From: RUG563 sp964423675
Lineage (GTDB): Bacteria > Bacillota > Clostridia > Christensenellales > Aristaeellaceae
DNA length: 55,213 nt
Direction: 5' to 3'
Assembly: GCA_964423675.1 (NCBI GenBank)
Contig: CAYRFP010000011.1
Coordinates: forward strand, 1-55,213
The notes beneath the pieces are model-generated. The model ran no database searches. It was not told the DNA's origin and saw only the letters and a program-made list of their open reading frames with translations. Below, in pieces: positions 8,794-16,650 of this stretch. Numbering within the stretch: the stretch's first letter is position 1; every line of letters starts with the position of its first letter. A program made the translations under genes and the position numbers.

Positions 8794-8795
8794 AT

Positions 8796-9689
8796 ATGCG
8801 TGCTGCGATTGCGATTGGATCGAATTCCACCCGCATGCTCTGTGCCCAGCCGGAGCAAAGTGGGCTGAGCCGGGTATACCGAGGCCGCGAGGAAACGCGG
8901 CTCTTTTTGGGCTTGCAGCCGGATGGCTCCATTTCTCCGGAACGTCTGGAAGAAACGGCGCAGGCCGTCATGCGGCTGCAAAAGCAGGCGCTTGTGCTGG
9001 GTGCGGAGGGGGAGATTGCCCTGCTTGCCACCAGCGCCTGCCGGGATGCGAAAAACGGCGATGCGCTGGCGCAACGCATCCAGGCTTTAACCGGCCTGAC
9101 GCTGCGGATTATTTCCGGGGAAGAGGAAGCGCGGCTGGCGTTTCGGGCGGCGGCCGGGCAGGAGCGGCGGCTGGTAATGGATATTGGGGGCGGCTCCACA
9201 GAGTTTACGCTGGGCGATGGCGGACAGATTTTGCTGGCTCAAAGCGCGCAGATGGGCGCATCCCGACTGCTGAAAATGCAGCCCATTGCTTCCTTGGACG
9301 ATGCGGAAAAAGCCCTGGAAATAGCGGAAAACGCGATTAGACCTCTGATCGAAAGGCTGCGTGGTTACCCGTCTGCGCCGCAGATGATCGGGCTTGGTGG
9401 AAGCTGCACCACTGCGGCAGCCATGGATATGGGCCGCGAGGCGCATGGGGAAGAGGTGGAAGGCTATTGCCTTGAGCAGGATACTGTGGAGCGCCAGCTT
9501 CTCCAGCTTTCCCCGCTTTTGCTGGAAAAGCGCCGCCAGATTCCCGGTTTGCCTGCTGCCCGGGCGGAGCATATGCCCCACGGCCTGTGTATTCTTCTGG
9601 CTGCCTTGCGGCTGTGCGGCCAGAAGCAGCTGATCGTTTCTGGCCGCACGAACCTGGACGGCTATTTGATGGAGCAGGCGGGATTTTAA
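8796..9689 (+). CDS. Ppx/GppA family exopolyphosphatase/pppGpp phosphohydrolase
   Basis: A 297-residue actin-like ATPase-fold phosphatase. The N-terminal phosphate loop RAAIAIGSNSTRMLCAQ, the second loop LVMDIGGGSTEFTL (near residue 130) and GLGGSCTTAAAMDMG (near 195) identify the Ppx/GppA family, which cleaves polyphosphate or pppGpp. This is the short single-lobe-pair form without the C-terminal HD-like domain of E. coli Ppx. It starts three bases after divIC stops, matching the gene order of many Clostridia. Exact substrate preference is not readable from sequence. Confidence 0.9.
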   Translation: MRAAIAIGSNSTRMLCAQPEQSGLSRVYRGREETRLFLGLQPDGSISPERLEETAQAVMRLQKQALVLGAEGEIALLATSACRDAKNGDALAQRIQALTGLTLRIISGEEEARLAFRAAAGQERRLVMDIGGGSTEFTLGDGGQILLAQSAQMGASRLLKMQPIASLDDAEKALEIAENAIRPLIERLRGYPSAPQMIGLGGSCTTAAAMDMGREAHGEEVEGYCLEQDTVERQLLQLSPLLLEKRRQIPGLPAARAEHMPHGLCILLAALRLCGQKQLIVSGRTNLDGYLMEQAGF

Positions 9690-9699
9690 TCCGCCCGAG

Positions 9700-11379
9700 T
9701 CAGGGCTGCGCTGCCGCAGCCCATTGGGCATGGAGCGGCGTGGCGTAGCAGGAAACGCTGTCGGCCTTTACATAGCCGTAGATGCCGTCAATATCCATGT
9801 ACCAATCGATGGTGTCCTGAGGAACCACCACGTACAGCCAGCTTCCCTCCTGACAAATAACGTGCATCTTCGTGCCCGCATGCAGGGACTGAACGGTACC
9901 GGCGAAAAGGCCGGTGCCTTTTTTTAATGCCGTTTCCTGATTTAACGTGGCTACGGTTAGGGGTGCGGTTGTCCGGTAGTTGGAAGGAGAGACAGAACGC
10001 TCTATGGTTTCAGCATAGTACGTATATTCGGTGCAGATATAGCCTTTCTTTGTGCCGATTTGGGTTTGCAGCCAAGGGCTGGGATCGCCATCTACTACAG
10101 CCTTTACCCGGAATAGAACGCCAGCGTGCAGTAGCCCCAGATCCTTTGATCGAGAAGACGTGCCTGCCCGGAAATGCACGCCAGTCGCCATGGCAATCCC
10201 TTCTGGGGGCAGATCCTTTCTGGCCATTGCCAGGGCTTCCTCCAGAGTTTTGGGCAGTTCGGCCAGCGATTGATGATCCAGATATCCCCTAACATCCGGG
10301 AACTGATAGTTCTGCTGGGCGGCAGGATCGTAAATTTGATAGTCATTCAGGGCGCAAAGCCAGCCGGTGCTCAGCATGATGGGATAGAGAGTGTAGGTTT
10401 CCCGAATTCCGCTGGGGCGTTGATAGGAAAGGGTAAAGTCGGAACTGGCGCTATCGGTGATTATAACGGGATCCTCGCCGGGATACAGTGCGTCCGCGCT
10501 GACAGGATACAATTGCCATTCTTCCTCTTCCTGCTGCACCAGCAAAAGCAGCAGCCGCTCATCGCCCTTGCCCAGCACGGAGAGACACAGACCGTAAGCC
10601 TTCATCTGCCCCTGTTCGTAACGAAGAATTCCGGTTTTCGCCGCCCCGCTGATAACCTGCCAGCCTTCCAGCAGAGGATGCGTCAGCACGGATTGCAAAT
10701 CGGTGGGGGCTTCGCCCCGGAAATGCGTAACAGTTTTGGCAGCCTGCGTGTCCAATTGCAGGGCGGTATAGTGGGTAACACCGACAGGCGGAAAATTGGA
10801 TTCTTCGACGGTTAAGCCGTTTTCCTGTAGCGTCAAATCCCGCCAGGCAATCACCTGGGGCTTCCAGCCGTCCGAATCCCCGTAGCAGGAGGCAAAGAAT
10901 GCGTCCACGGCGCGGGCAGGGGAAAGGATTCCCAGGCTCAGCCCGGCCTCCATTTCGGCGGTCATGTGTATGCCCTCCTGCTGCATGGCGGCGGCCAGAG
11001 CCAGCATCGCATCTGCATCCCAGACAGAAAACCAGCCGTTTTCTCTGGCCTGAGATAACACGTCTCGGATGACTCCTTCTCCGGGATAATGGGAATAGCC
11101 GTTGTTGCCAAAGGGCGATTCAGTTTGATAACCGGGATTTTCAGAATAGGAAAGGGTGTAAACAAACTGGGGATACGCCTGATGATAATAGCGGATGATT
11201 CCGCCGCCGTTTTCATTTTTCTCGGTTTCAAAAATGAACTGATCCAGTTCTTCTGTCCGATAGCCGTAAACCTCCGTCAGGCTGCTTTTGGCGAAATCCA
11301 TAGCTTCCATCTCATCCTCCGCCTGGGCGACCGCCGTGCAAAGCAGCAGAGCCAGCAAAATAATCAAGCCTCTTTTCAT
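9700..11379 (-). CDS. Secreted protein with C-terminal SH3-like domains, part of a BlaI/M56 operon
   Basis: A 559-residue exported protein with a cleavable signal peptide (residues 1-20, ending AVAQA). The long N-terminal part is not recognised. The C-terminal third contains two stretches resembling bacterial SH3 repeats (about 405-460, with GVLFRVKAVVDGDPSPWLQTQ, and about 495-545, with AGTKMHVICQEGSWLYVVV), which usually bind cell wall. It starts 12 bp after the M56 receptor gene, behind AGGAGG, so it should be controlled by BlaI. Its position suggests that it is the output, or a co-sensor, of that signalling pair. It converges on ppx with no clear terminator between them. Confidence 0.7.
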   Translation of the reverse strand: MKRGLIILLALLLCTAVAQAEDEMEAMDFAKSSLTEVYGYRTEELDQFIFETEKNENGGGIIRYYHQAYPQFVYTLSYSENPGYQTESPFGNNGYSHYPGEGVIRDVLSQARENGWFSVWDADAMLALAAAMQQEGIHMTAEMEAGLSLGILSPARAVDAFFASCYGDSDGWKPQVIAWRDLTLQENGLTVEESNFPPVGVTHYTALQLDTQAAKTVTHFRGEAPTDLQSVLTHPLLEGWQVISGAAKTGILRYEQGQMKAYGLCLSVLGKGDERLLLLLVQQEEEEWQLYPVSADALYPGEDPVIITDSASSDFTLSYQRPSGIRETYTLYPIMLSTGWLCALNDYQIYDPAAQQNYQFPDVRGYLDHQSLAELPKTLEEALAMARKDLPPEGIAMATGVHFRAGTSSRSKDLGLLHAGVLFRVKAVVDGDPSPWLQTQIGTKKGYICTEYTYYAETIERSVSPSNYRTTAPLTVATLNQETALKKGTGLFAGTVQSLHAGTKMHVICQEGSWLYVVVPQDTIDWYMDIDGIYGYVKADSVSCYATPLHAQWAAAAQP

Positions 11380-11391
11380 AGCGCCCTCCTG

Positions 11392-13029
11392 TTAGCCATT
11401 GCCGAAATTGTCTTCGCAGTTTTCTCCATATTCTACGATCCGAATCCGGGGATACACTTCCAGCGTGACGGCATTGACGGTTCCATCCGGCATATACCAA
11501 TAGTACTGATGGAAATGCACATCGTTGGCAGCGGTTTCTTCGCCGGAGAACAGATTGGCCCCCAGATCCTGAATCAGTCCGTCCATATCAGGGCGTAGCG
11601 TATATACGCAATTGCGGACGTAGGCGGGCAGCTTCATCTCGTAATCGCTGTCTTCGTTCAGGGTAGACATGCGGATATCGTAGCCCACGATCACGGCCTG
11701 ATCCAACCCGGACAGATTGTTTCTAAGATGGACCACGTTTCCCGTATCGTCCATGTGCAGCAGCAGTTCGCCTTTATTGTTTGTGGCCGTTACTTGATGC
11801 AGCCCTTCCTCCGTTTGTTCGTAAACCCAGGAAAAATCATCGGCGGCCAGCGTTTGGTCTGTCCAGCGCCAAACATTCTGGGCCTGAGCAATGGCCGAAG
11901 TTTTATCCGAAACGGCCTGGAGCGTTAGCGAAGAAACAGTAGGGATGGCAGGATAGGGCTTGAGAGAAAGCCTGAGTCCAGTGGTTTCCGCCGTAGCAAA
12001 CGCTCCTACCAGCGCCATGCTGGCCAACACCACAAAAGCCACGGAAAGGCTTCTGATTCGCTTGCCCTGGCCGATAATGGAGGAAACACGGGTTTTCAGC
12101 TTGCGGCCAGTCATAGTCATGCCGGTGGCCAGCACACCCACGCCCGGGGCATTGCGTCGTGCCGCTGCAAGCACCAGCACGCTGGCATAATCTCGCTTCT
12201 GATTGGCGCTCAACGGGGCGATGACCCGATCATCGCAACGCAATTCCGTATCCATCCGGCTCATGGACGCCCCCAGCCAGACCAGCGGATTGAACCAATG
12301 CACCACGCAGCATACCAGCCGCAGCAGCGCAAACACATGATCCCGGCCCTTGTAATGGCAGATTTCATGGGTGAGCACCTGAATTGCGCTCTGAGGCGAA
12401 GCGGTTAGCGGCAGAGCGATAAAGGGCCGCACTACGCCCACCAGACACGCGCTGGGCAGGGGATCCACAAAGTAAACCGGAATGGGCTTCACGCCTCGCT
12501 GCTGGCAAAGCGTCTGATATTGCTCCAGCAATTCGCCGGAGATGGGCTCGATCCGATCCGCCCGCAGCCGAAGCCGAAGCCGCACATTGCAGAAAATAAA
12601 CCAGACTGCAACCAGTGCTGCGCCCAGCAGATACAGCTTCATTATGTTTTGCGCCAGCATGCCGGAATACATATCGTCCCGCAGCGCGCCGGCCTGCTCG
12701 GATACGGCCTGACGCAGCGCGTCCGTTCCCTGAGCATGGCCGGAAAGTTCAATAGAGTGCAGCGCATCCGTGATCCGTACCTGAATCTGCCCTGCGATGG
12801 GACGAATGGCCTCGTCGCTTGCGAAAGGAGAGCGAATTTCATGAATGATGGGATTAGGCAGTGCCAGGGGGCATAAAAGCCGAATGGCAATCAGCAGCCA
12901 GCCCAGACAGAGAGCCTTGTTGCCCAGAGGCTTTCGCAGAAAGCGGCGGATGGGCAGCATCAGCAAAATGGCGATAGACGCCATGATGTTTGCTTCCAGC
13001 AAAAAATTATAGACAAGAGCTGTTCGCAT
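11392..13029 (-). CDS. BlaR1/MecR1-like M56 membrane metallopeptidase sensor
   Basis: A 545-residue membrane protease of family M56. Membrane segments occur near residues 10-30, 40-55, 130-148 and about 310-325. The zinc site HEICH is at 221-225, with the downstream ERCDD-type acidic motif TELRCDDRV near 262. In BlaR1/MecR1 systems, signal binding outside triggers this cytosolic protease to relieve BlaI repression. The extracellular C-terminal region here (about 330-545) lacks the penicillin-binding SxxK/SxN/KTG motifs, so it probably does not sense beta-lactams directly. The gene follows blaI by 57 bp. Confidence 0.88.
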   Translation of the reverse strand: MRTALVYNFLLEANIMASIAILLMLPIRRFLRKPLGNKALCLGWLLIAIRLLCPLALPNPIIHEIRSPFASDEAIRPIAGQIQVRITDALHSIELSGHAQGTDALRQAVSEQAGALRDDMYSGMLAQNIMKLYLLGAALVAVWFIFCNVRLRLRLRADRIEPISGELLEQYQTLCQQRGVKPIPVYFVDPLPSACLVGVVRPFIALPLTASPQSAIQVLTHEICHYKGRDHVFALLRLVCCVVHWFNPLVWLGASMSRMDTELRCDDRVIAPLSANQKRDYASVLVLAAARRNAPGVGVLATGMTMTGRKLKTRVSSIIGQGKRIRSLSVAFVVLASMALVGAFATAETTGLRLSLKPYPAIPTVSSLTLQAVSDKTSAIAQAQNVWRWTDQTLAADDFSWVYEQTEEGLHQVTATNNKGELLLHMDDTGNVVHLRNNLSGLDQAVIVGYDIRMSTLNEDSDYEMKLPAYVRNCVYTLRPDMDGLIQDLGANLFSGEETAANDVHFHQYYWYMPDGTVNAVTLEVYPRIRIVEYGENCEDNFGNG

Positions 13030-13086
13030 GAGACGATCCTCCTTTTGCGTTATCGGTGGTGCCTTTTGGCAGGGAAAGCGAGGGGA

Positions 13087-13470
13087 TTATTGCGGCTTCT
13101 TCTCGCCGTCCTCCCGCTTCATCATATCTAGCAGAGATTGCATTTCGTCCAGAGAGATTTCTCCCGAATCCACCAGATGGTTAATCAGCAGGGATGCTTT
13201 TCCGTGGAAAACATGAGACAAAAGCTTCCTGGTTTGGTCGGAGGAGGCTTGCTCCTGAGAGACCAACGGCGAATACAACTTGACTGGCCCGGATTCATCC
13301 ACCGTGATGGTGCCCTTTTCCTGCATGCGCTTGAGCAGCGTGATCACCGTATGCCGCGTCCAACCAGTTGACGGCTCCAGCGCTTTGGTGATTTCGCTCA
13401 TGGTGCGAGGAGTATGCTCCCATAATACCTCTAAAATCCTCCATTCTGCCTCGGTGCATTGAACAGGCAT
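13087..13470 (-). CDS. blaI: BlaI/MecI/CopY-family repressor
   Basis: A 127-residue winged-helix repressor. The N-terminal DNA-binding domain starts TEAEWRILEVLWEHTPRTMSE, and a C-terminal dimerisation helix region includes the stretch LLSHVFHGKASLLINHLVDSG. Family members bind dyads near their own promoter and are inactivated by the partner M56 protease or, in CopY, by metal. The CopY CxC-type metal motif is absent here. It is first in the operon with the M56 receptor and the SH3-like protein, and the operators at 13494-13525 overlap its promoter. Confidence 0.9.
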   Translation of the reverse strand: MPVQCTEAEWRILEVLWEHTPRTMSEITKALEPSTGWTRHTVITLLKRMQEKGTITVDESGPVKLYSPLVSQEQASSDQTRKLLSHVFHGKASLLINHLVDSGEISLDEMQSLLDMMKREDGEKKPQ

Positions 13471-13493
13471 GATTCATTCCTCCTTTTAAAGTT

Positions 13494-13539
13494 GACAGCT
13501 GTCTACTAAAGGATACAACTGTCTACCACTTCTTGTCAA
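13494..13539 (-). promoter_or_regulatory. blaI operon promoter with two BlaI-type operators
   Basis: Minus-strand -35 TTGACA (13534-13539), 18-bp spacer, -10 TATCCT (13510-13515). One dyad, TACAACTGTC (13514-13523), lies in the spacer. A second, perfect dyad GACAGCTGTC (13494-13503) lies at the expected transcription start. Their centres are exactly 20 bp apart, on one face of the helix. Confidence 0.8.
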
Positions 13540-13559
13540 CCCCTGAATTGTAACAAATA

Positions 13560-13591
13560 ATAAAGAACCGCTCTTTTTGATAGAGCGGTTC
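13560..13591 (-). terminator. Terminator of csoR-copA
   Basis: Perfect 9-bp stem GAACCGCTC/GAGCGGTTC, followed in the minus direction by a T-rich tail. Confidence 0.8.
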
Positions 13592-13615
13592 AAAAGTAGA
13601 GCAGTTCAAGCGTAA

Positions 13616-16132
13616 TTATTGGATGCTCAGCACGTCGTATTCCTCGTCCTCCACGGCTTTTTTCAGCGTTTCGGAGGAGATTGCCTCCCGCAGCGTCACA
13701 ACGGCGGTTCCCTGCGTATGGCTTACCTGGGCGCTTTCCACCTGCGGCAAGGCTTCCAGCGCTTTCTTTACCGTGGCTTCACAGTGGGAGCACATCATGC
13801 CCTTAATGGCCAGCGTTCGGGTCATGGGAATGGGCGCGGTAATCGGCGATTGAGAAACAGCGGGCCGGCGTTTATGATCGTGCTTTGGATCCTGGGGCTT
13901 AAACAGATTCAGCCGCAGCGCGTTGGAGACCACGCAGAAGCTGCTCAGGCTCATGGCCGCTGCGCCAAACATGGGGTTCAGTGTCAGACCAAGAGGAATC
14001 AGTGCGCCTGCTGCCAGCGGAATGCCGATGGCATTATAAAAGAATGCCCAGAAAAGATTCTGATGGATGGTGCGCAGGGCGGCGCGGCTGAGCCGGATAG
14101 CTGCGGGCACATCTGTGAGTTGGCTCTTCATTAGCACTACGTCCGCTGCATCGATGGCTACGTCCGTGCCCGCGCCGATGGCAATGCCGATATTAGCCCG
14201 GGTCAGGGCAGGCGCATCATTGATGCCATCGCCGACCATGGCTACCTTTCCCTGCTGCTTTAGCTGACGGATGACTGCTTCCTTTCCCTGGGGGAGCACC
14301 CCGGCGATCACCTGATCCACCCCTGCCTGTGCGCCAATGGCCTGTGCGGTTTGCGGGTTATCCCCAGTGAGCATAACCACCCGCAGCCCCATGTTTTGCA
14401 GTTCCCGAACGGCTTGGGGGCTTTCTTTCTTGATTACATCTGCCACGGCAATGATTCCCAGCAACTGCGTTCCATGGCTGAAAAACAGGGGCGTTTTTCC
14501 GGACTGAGATAATGCATCTGCTGCTTGGCGCATCGCGTCCGGTACGGAAACATGGCTGCTGATCCACGCAAGATTTCCACCGCAAAGAGGCTGACCTTCC
14601 CAAATGGCCGTTAATCCATGGCCGGGAAGCGCCTGAAAATCCGAAACGGGCTGAGGTGTTAATCCCGCCTGCTGGCCATGCTGCAAAATGGCGCGCGCCA
14701 GCGGATGCTCGCTTTTGGCTTCCAGGCTTAGTGCCAGTTGCATGAGCTGCGTTTCCGAAATGCCGGGGGCGGGGAGCAGATCGGTGGTCTTTGGTTCCCC
14801 AGCGGTGATGGTGCCGGTTTTGTCCAGCGCGACGATGCTGATTCGGCCCGCTTCTTCCAAAGAAGCGGCAGTTTTAAACAGGATGCCATGCTTTGCGCCT
14901 AAACCGCTGCCCACCATAATGGCCACTGGCGTGGCCAGCCCCAATGCGCAGGGGCAGCTGATGACTAGCACGGATATACCCCGGGCTAGGGCAAAGCCCA
15001 CTTCCTTGCCCAACAGCAGCCAAACCAGGATTGTCACTGCGGCGATAGCCATTACTGCGGGCACAAAAATGCCGGAAACCGTATCGGCAATCTTGGCGAT
15101 GGGCGCTTTGGTGGCCGCTGCATCACTGACCATTTGAATGATCTGGGAAAGGGTGGTATCCTGCCCCACGCGGGTGGCCCGGCAGGTCAGGAATCCGGAT
15201 AGATTTACCGTGGCTGCGGAGACGGGATCGCCAGGAGCCTTGTCCACCGGGATGCTTTCCCCGGTCAGCGCGGCTTCGTTTATCGCGCTGCTGCCTTCCA
15301 TAACCACGCCGTCCACTGGAATGCTCTCTCCGGGCCGTACCACGAACAGATCTCCGATCATGACCCGGTCAATGGCCACGGTTTCTTCCCCGCCGTCCCG
15401 CAGCAGCGTGGCAGTTTGCGGGGCCAGCTTCATCAGCCCCTTGAGCGCATCAGTGGTTTTGCCCTTGGAACGGGCCTCCAGCATTTTGCCCACGGTGATC
15501 AGCGTTAAAATCATGGCGGCGGACTCGAAATACAGTTCTTTCATAAACATCTCCGCCCCGGCCAGATCGCCACGGGCCTGCGCCCCGGCCATGGCAAAGA
15601 GGGCGTAAACGCTGTATCCAAAGGCTGCCGTGGAGCCCAGAGCCACCAGCGTATCCATATTGGGCGCGCGATGCCATAGGCTCTTATAGCCGCTGATAAA
15701 GAATTTCTGATTAATGACCAGAACTACCGTGGTTAGCAACAATTGCAAAAGCCCCAGCGCCATGGGATTGCCTTTGCAAAAGGCAGGAACAGGCCAGCCC
15801 AGCATCCCATGCCCCATGGAAACATACATCAGCGCCAGCAAAAAAAACAGCGACCAGCCTAGCCGCCGCTTGATGGCAGGCGTTTCTCTATCTGCCAATT
15901 GCTCCGATGCGGCGGTTGCAGTGGTTTGTTCTGCTCCCCGAAGAGATGCGCCATACCCCGCCGCTTCCACGGCTGCGATAACTGCCTGGGGAGAGACGCT
16001 GCCTTCCACGCCCATGGAATGGGTCAGCAGGCTCACCGAGCAGCTGCTCACCCCTTCCACCTTGGACACCGCCTTTTCCACACGGGCGCTGCACGCCGCA
16101 CAGCTCATGCCCGTCACGTTATATTGCTTCAT
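13616..16132 (-). CDS. copA: Copper-exporting P1B-type ATPase with N- and C-terminal metal-binding domains
   Basis: Exports Cu+ from the cytoplasm at the cost of ATP. The 838-residue product has an N-terminal HMA domain (GMSCAAC at 8-14), eight expected membrane helices, TGES actuator motif (290-293), the CPC copper-transfer motif (393-395), DKTGT phosphorylation site (437-441) and GDGIND (634-639). A second HMA domain (about 770-838, GMMCSHC at 778-784) sits at the C-terminus, behind a His/Lys-rich linker. That is where a separate CopZ chaperone would otherwise be expected, and no copZ gene is nearby. It lies 41 bp after csoR and shares its operon. Confidence 0.95.
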   Translation of the reverse strand: MKQYNVTGMSCAACSARVEKAVSKVEGVSSCSVSLLTHSMGVEGSVSPQAVIAAVEAAGYGASLRGAEQTTATAASEQLADRETPAIKRRLGWSLFFLLALMYVSMGHGMLGWPVPAFCKGNPMALGLLQLLLTTVVLVINQKFFISGYKSLWHRAPNMDTLVALGSTAAFGYSVYALFAMAGAQARGDLAGAEMFMKELYFESAAMILTLITVGKMLEARSKGKTTDALKGLMKLAPQTATLLRDGGEETVAIDRVMIGDLFVVRPGESIPVDGVVMEGSSAINEAALTGESIPVDKAPGDPVSAATVNLSGFLTCRATRVGQDTTLSQIIQMVSDAAATKAPIAKIADTVSGIFVPAVMAIAAVTILVWLLLGKEVGFALARGISVLVISCPCALGLATPVAIMVGSGLGAKHGILFKTAASLEEAGRISIVALDKTGTITAGEPKTTDLLPAPGISETQLMQLALSLEAKSEHPLARAILQHGQQAGLTPQPVSDFQALPGHGLTAIWEGQPLCGGNLAWISSHVSVPDAMRQAADALSQSGKTPLFFSHGTQLLGIIAVADVIKKESPQAVRELQNMGLRVVMLTGDNPQTAQAIGAQAGVDQVIAGVLPQGKEAVIRQLKQQGKVAMVGDGINDAPALTRANIGIAIGAGTDVAIDAADVVLMKSQLTDVPAAIRLSRAALRTIHQNLFWAFFYNAIGIPLAAGALIPLGLTLNPMFGAAAMSLSSFCVVSNALRLNLFKPQDPKHDHKRRPAVSQSPITAPIPMTRTLAIKGMMCSHCEATVKKALEALPQVESAQVSHTQGTAVVTLREAISSETLKKAVEDEEYDVLSIQ

Positions 16133-16173
16133 TTTGTTCCTCCTGTGATCATAGTTTCCCTTTTTCTTGCGGT

Positions 16174-16479
16174 TTATTTCATTAGTTTTTGAATGGTTGC
16201 CATCAATTCATCGATTACGTCGTCTTTCCCCGCCAGCACATCCTGCACCACGCAGGTTCGGATATGATTAGCCAGCAACTCCTTGTTAAACGCGTTCAGG
16301 GCGGCGCTGGCGGCAGCGGATTGCACCAGGATATCCGGGCAATACGCCCCGGCTTCTACCATGCCCCGGATGCCCCGGATCTGGCCTTCGATGCGGTTCA
16401 GACGATGAATGAGTTTTTTGTATTCCTCGGGCGACCGTTCTTTTTTTCGTTGTGTGCAGCAATTGCAGGAATTGGGCAT
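16174..16479 (-). CDS. csoR: CsoR-family copper-sensing repressor
   Basis: A 101-residue all-helical repressor of the CsoR/RcnR family. Cu+ binding to the Cys-His-Cys triad releases DNA in characterised members. The triad is visible as Cys in AGAYCPDIL and His plus Cys in NHIRTC. The RLNRIEGQIRGI stretch is the family DNA-binding signature. An extra Cys cluster (MPNSCNCCTQ) at the N-terminus is an addition to the usual triad. I prefer the ATG at 16479; a GTG nine bases upstream is possible but sits too close to the GGTGG site. It is first in the operon with copA. Confidence 0.92.
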   Translation of the reverse strand: MPNSCNCCTQRKKERSPEEYKKLIHRLNRIEGQIRGIRGMVEAGAYCPDILVQSAAASAALNAFNKELLANHIRTCVVQDVLAGKDDVIDELMATIQKLMK

Positions 16480-16501
16480 CCTTTGCACCCACCTTCTCAA
16501 T

Positions 16502-16552
16502 AATACCCCTTGGGGGTATTTTGATAATATACTTGGCAGGGGTATTTGTCAA
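16502..16552 (-). promoter_or_regulatory. csoR-copA promoter with CsoR operator
   Basis: Minus-strand TTGACA (16547-16552), 17-bp spacer, TATTAT (16524-16529). A near-perfect palindrome AATACCCC-TT-GGGGGTATT (16502-16520) covers the expected start site, and a matching half-site (AGGGGTATT, 16538-16546) lies in the spacer. GC-flanked TACCCC/GGGGTA palindromes are the known CsoR operator type. Confidence 0.88.
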
Positions 16553-16569
16553 GCCTGAAAATGCAGGAG

Positions 16570-16616
16570 CAGAAAGAAAAAGAAGAAGCCCCGGTCTTCC
16601 GCAAAGGAAGCCGGGG
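16570..16616 (-). terminator. Terminator of pncB-nadDE
   Basis: Minus-strand stem CCCCGGCTTCC with GGAAGACCGGGG (one bulged base), followed by a long T/C-rich tail. It separates the NAD operon from the csoR promoter. Confidence 0.85.
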
Positions 16617-16650
16617 AGCGAATGCAGGGATAAGGAATGACCGAAATTCG

